In this document: in pieces, positions 4,152 to 5,849 of the stretch
How the letters are laid out: each line of letters opens with the position of its first letter
Numbering within the stretch: the stretch's first letter is position 1
DNA from: Chlamydiae bacterium RIFCSPHIGHO2_12_FULL_49_9
Lineage (GTDB): Bacteria; Chlamydiota; Chlamydiia; Chlamydiales; SM23-39
Reading direction: 5' to 3'
Length of the DNA stretch: 5,849 nt
Assembly (NCBI GenBank): GCA_001794935.1
Contig: MGLY01000076.1
Span: 1,979-7,827, forward strand
Position numbers and translations under genes: made by a program
Notes under the pieces: model-generated
The model's database searches: none
What the model was told of the DNA's origin: nothing
What the model saw: the letters and a program-made list of their open reading frames with translations, nothing else

Positions 4152-5251
4152 TCGGATCTCTTTGAGATATTTAATTTGTATCGAGTGTGGCGAAGTTCTC
4201 CCGTTTTTATCAGAGCGCCTTTTTCAACAAGATCCGTCAAATCGCGGGTGGCTGTTGCCCTTGTTGTCTTCGTGATCGCGATATAGTTCTCAGCGCTCAA
4301 GCCCCCCTTGAAACCACCAGGACCCTCTTCAAACATTCTAAGAAGCGCTTTTGTTTGGCGAGGATTAATCTGCTCAGAAAGACGATTTAGCATCTTTGAT
4401 TTTTCAATTAAGAAGTAAAGAAGCTCCATCGATTCTTCATGTGCCTGCAAAACCACCTGTGCGAAAAATTCAACCCACCCTTGCGCATCCAGCGTCCGGT
4501 TACAAGCTTCGAGAGCTGAATAATATTCTTTTTTCCTCTTTTCCAGCGTCTTGGAAACAGCCACCAACACGGGTTTTCCCACACCCTGAGAGAGCGCTTT
4601 TTCTACCAAAATGCGGCCTATCCTCCCGTTTCTATCTTCAAAAGGGTGAATGCTCTCAAAATACAAATGGGCAATTGCGGCCCTGCCAAGAATAGAATCG
4701 GATCCACCTGTAGAATTAAACCAATCGATAAACACAGACATCTCGCGGAAAACTTCTTTCGAAGGGGGCGCTTCAAAAAACACTTTTGGGGAATCGAGGC
4801 GATGAGAGACGATTTGCATTGGCTCTTCATGGGTGCGATATTTTCCCAGATCCGCCAGGTAATTTGATCCCTTAAAAAGCATCGTATGCCACTGCCACAG
4901 CATTTCGTGGGTCAAAGGCTTGTCAAACGTTTCATATACATGACAAAGAAGCTCTGCCATTCCCGATTCTTTGATCCTCCCCCGTTTTAGCTCGGCTTGC
5001 AAACCAAAATGGTGTCGAATCGATGATTGCAGGCTCTCTCTATCGAGGATTTCCCCCTCAATTTTAGAGCTTTCAAGCCCCTCCAAACTGAGAATTTCAA
5101 CCATGAACCGACTGTAGTCCTGCGGGTGGGCCGTTTTCAGATAGACAGACGCGCTGCCGACCCCTAAAAGAAATTTCTTTTCGATTTTGGCAATCGGGGC
5201 AAAATCGTATGTAAATTTTAGCCAGTCGGCCAACTCCCAGTTCCAAGGCAT
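4142..5251 (-). CDS. Fic family protein with DUF4172-type N-terminus and C-terminal winged helix
   Basis: A 369-residue cytosolic or exported Fic enzyme, predicted to transfer AMP from ATP to a protein hydroxyl. In order: a DUF4172-like N-terminal domain (MPWNWELADWLKFTYD, 1-85), the inhibitory-helix motif S-x-x-x-E-G at 61-66 (S61, E65, G66) that places it with self-inhibited class II Fic proteins, a target-docking flap around RLDSPKVFFEAPP (151-163), and the catalytic loop HPFEDRNGRIGR at 202-213. There H202, D206, N208, G209, R210 and R213 are kept, but the usual Gly after D206 is Arg (R207). Residues 297-362 look like a winged helix (ATATRDLTDLVEKGALIKTG as the recognition region). The length is normal for this class. 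No Shine-Dalgarno is visible; the start codon is inside a perfect inverted repeat. The iron permease gene lies 82 bases upstream on the same strand. Target unknown; possible roles are self-regulated stress control or host modification. Confidence 0.9.
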   Translation of the reverse strand: MPWNWELADWLKFTYDFAPIAKIEKKFLLGVGSASVYLKTAHPQDYSRFMVEILSLEGLESSKIEGEILDRESLQSSIRHHFGLQAELKRGRIKESGMAELLCHVYETFDKPLTHEMLWQWHTMLFKGSNYLADLGKYRTHEEPMQIVSHRLDSPKVFFEAPPSKEVFREMSVFIDWFNSTGGSDSILGRAAIAHLYFESIHPFEDRNGRIGRILVEKALSQGVGKPVLVAVSKTLEKRKKEYYSALEACNRTLDAQGWVEFFAQVVLQAHEESMELLYFLIEKSKMLNRLSEQINPRQTKALLRMFEEGPGGFKGGLSAENYIAITKTTRATATRDLTDLVEKGALIKTGELRHTRYKLNISKRSDQP

Positions 5252-5280
5252 GAGTTATAGAACAAGGGCCTATAACTCAT
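5250..5280 (-). promoter_or_regulatory. 11-bp perfect inverted repeat overlapping the fic start codon
   Basis: ATGAGTTATAG (5250-5260) and CTATAACTCAT (5270-5280) are perfect complements separated by nine bases. The inner arm covers the first two bases of the fic ATG (5251-5249). As DNA it is a good operator candidate for a dimeric winged-helix protein; as mRNA the hairpin would hide the start codon. A weak -10-like CATAAT (5297-5292) lies just upstream without a clear -35, which would put the dyad at about +5 to +35. Confidence 0.55.
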
Positions 5281-5333
5281 TTTTGAGCCGAATTATGGAG
5301 TAAGTCTCTAAATATTAACGAGATAAGGAAAAA

Positions 5334-5759
5334 CTACTCGGACTCTTTTTTCTTTTTAATATACTCTTCTCGGAGCTTTTTGAACTCTTCTTTGAACTCG
5401 TCGATCTCAGCATCGCTCTGCTCTTCGATGCGGATCAAACTATCTCGAGTGTTTTCCGTTCCATACAAGAGTTCGTCGAGCTTGAGTTGAATCGCTCGAT
5501 ATTCTCTTGTCTGGGTATTTTGAACCAGGATGACCATCAAAAAAGTGCCGATGGTCGTTCCGGTATTGATGAGAAGCTGCCAGGTCTCGTCGAATCTAAA
5601 ATGAAATCCGCTGACTGCCCATGCGATGATCAATACGATGGCGAAGATAAAAACATAAGAAGATCCCATGGAACGGGACGCGACTTCGGCCATATAGCGA
5701 AACGTAATCTTACTCTTCTGATTTCCTTGTGGGGCAGAACTCTCTTTTTTCTTGCTCAT
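5334..5759 (-). CDS. Low-affinity iron permease family small membrane protein
   Basis: A 141-residue protein matching the low-affinity iron permease family (PF04120). That family is named from yeast Fet4, but most bacterial members are short two-helix proteins whose iron transport is not shown. Visible are a polar basic N-terminus (MSKKKESS), the AEVASRSMGSSYVFIFA entry, TM1 at about 36-52, the loop FHFRFDETWQLLINT (55-69), and TM2 at about 65-86 with TTIGTFLMVILVQNTQTREY. An AIQLKLDELL helix follows, then a charged coiled-coil tail rich in Glu and Lys to the end (about 103-141). The frame could open earlier at a TTG at 5795 or ATG at 5786. The ATG at 5759 is preferred because the best -10 element lies between, so the transcript would begin after those starts. 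No Shine-Dalgarno is visible. It may be co-transcribed with fic downstream. Family call strong, function uncertain. Confidence 0.83.
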   Translation of the reverse strand: MSKKKESSAPQGNQKSKITFRYMAEVASRSMGSSYVFIFAIVLIIAWAVSGFHFRFDETWQLLINTGTTIGTFLMVILVQNTQTREYRAIQLKLDELLYGTENTRDSLIRIEEQSDAEIDEFKEEFKKLREEYIKKKKESE

Positions 5760-5784
5760 ACAGCTACATATAAAAGAAGCTCCC

Positions 5785-5790
5785 ATTATA
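5785..5790 (-). promoter_or_regulatory. Candidate -10 element of the iron permease family gene
   Basis: A perfect TATAAT on the minus strand (5790-5785). Transcription would begin near 5778, about 18 bases before the ATG at 5759. No good -35 lies 16-18 bases upstream. The bases right of it (5796-5849) are AT-rich and show no gene that can be supported; an ATG at 5844 has too little sequence after it. Confidence 0.4.
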
Positions 5791-5849
5791 TACAAATAAG
5801 TTGAATCTAGAGATTGGTTTGTTTTATTTAAATTTTCGCTACGATGTCG

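Noticed and set aside
4396..4695. Plus-strand ORF of 99 codons, and others within 4187-4867, inside fic
   Set aside because: They are antisense to a well-supported Fic domain protein and have no recognisable features.
5250..5280. Rho-independent terminator for a plus-strand transcript (stem followed by TTTT)
   Set aside because: No plus-strand gene leads into it, the stem is AT-rich, and the T run is only short; a regulatory dyad for fic fits better.
5760..5795. Longer iron permease family start at TTG 5795 or ATG 5786
   Set aside because: A TATAAT box overlaps that stretch, the added residues are not typical of the family, and the ATG at 5759 gives the usual polar N-terminus.
5487..5804. 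Plus-strand ORF of 105 codons antisense to the iron permease family gene
   Set aside because: The minus frame matches a known family; the plus frame has no motif and no support for its start.

Overview
The window looks like a stretch of chromosome from a chlamydia-related bacterium (Chlamydiota, probably an environmental 'Parachlamydiales'-type lineage). This is an inference from gene content. The window holds a POT peptide transporter, a YqaA/DedA-type membrane protein, a secreted DUF1796 putative papain-like peptidase, an Inc-like protein with a bilobed hydrophobic domain, a DUF4172-type Fic enzyme and a low-affinity iron permease family protein. No phage, IS, CRISPR, tRNA or rRNA was seen.

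Layout. Bases 1-600 (minus) are the N-terminal 200 residues of a proton-coupled oligopeptide transporter that runs off the left edge. A 183-bp divergent intergenic region separates it from a plus-strand YqaA/VTT-family membrane protein (784-1374). A minus-strand block follows, read from right to left: a secreted DUF1796 protein (2971-3648), a 72-residue unknown (2630-2848), a secreted protein with two copies of a W/DAILI repeat domain (1932-2579), and a 183-residue Inc-like protein with a three-copy LPRH repeat tail (1371-1922). The last two are tightly coupled: the upstream stop codon overlaps the downstream Shine-Dalgarno sequence. Three of the four have a signal peptide or a bilobed hydrophobic hairpin, so the block reads as a small exported, possibly host-interaction, cluster.

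Divergent from it is a plus-strand gene for a small helical protein. As sequenced, its best start (3767, with a good Shine-Dalgarno) is separated from the main reading frame (3834-4151) by a frame break that removing one base from a C6 run would repair. On the minus strand come a 369-residue Fic AMP-transferase-like protein with N-terminal inhibitory motif and C-terminal winged helix (4142-5251), and a 141-residue low-affinity iron permease family protein (5334-5759). An 11-bp perfect inverted repeat overlaps the fic start codon and could be an operator or a translation-blocking hairpin.

The genes do not form one obvious pathway. The points most worth following are the C6 frame break, the Inc-like repeat protein in a putative export cluster, and the dyad plus non-canonical motif of the Fic protein.
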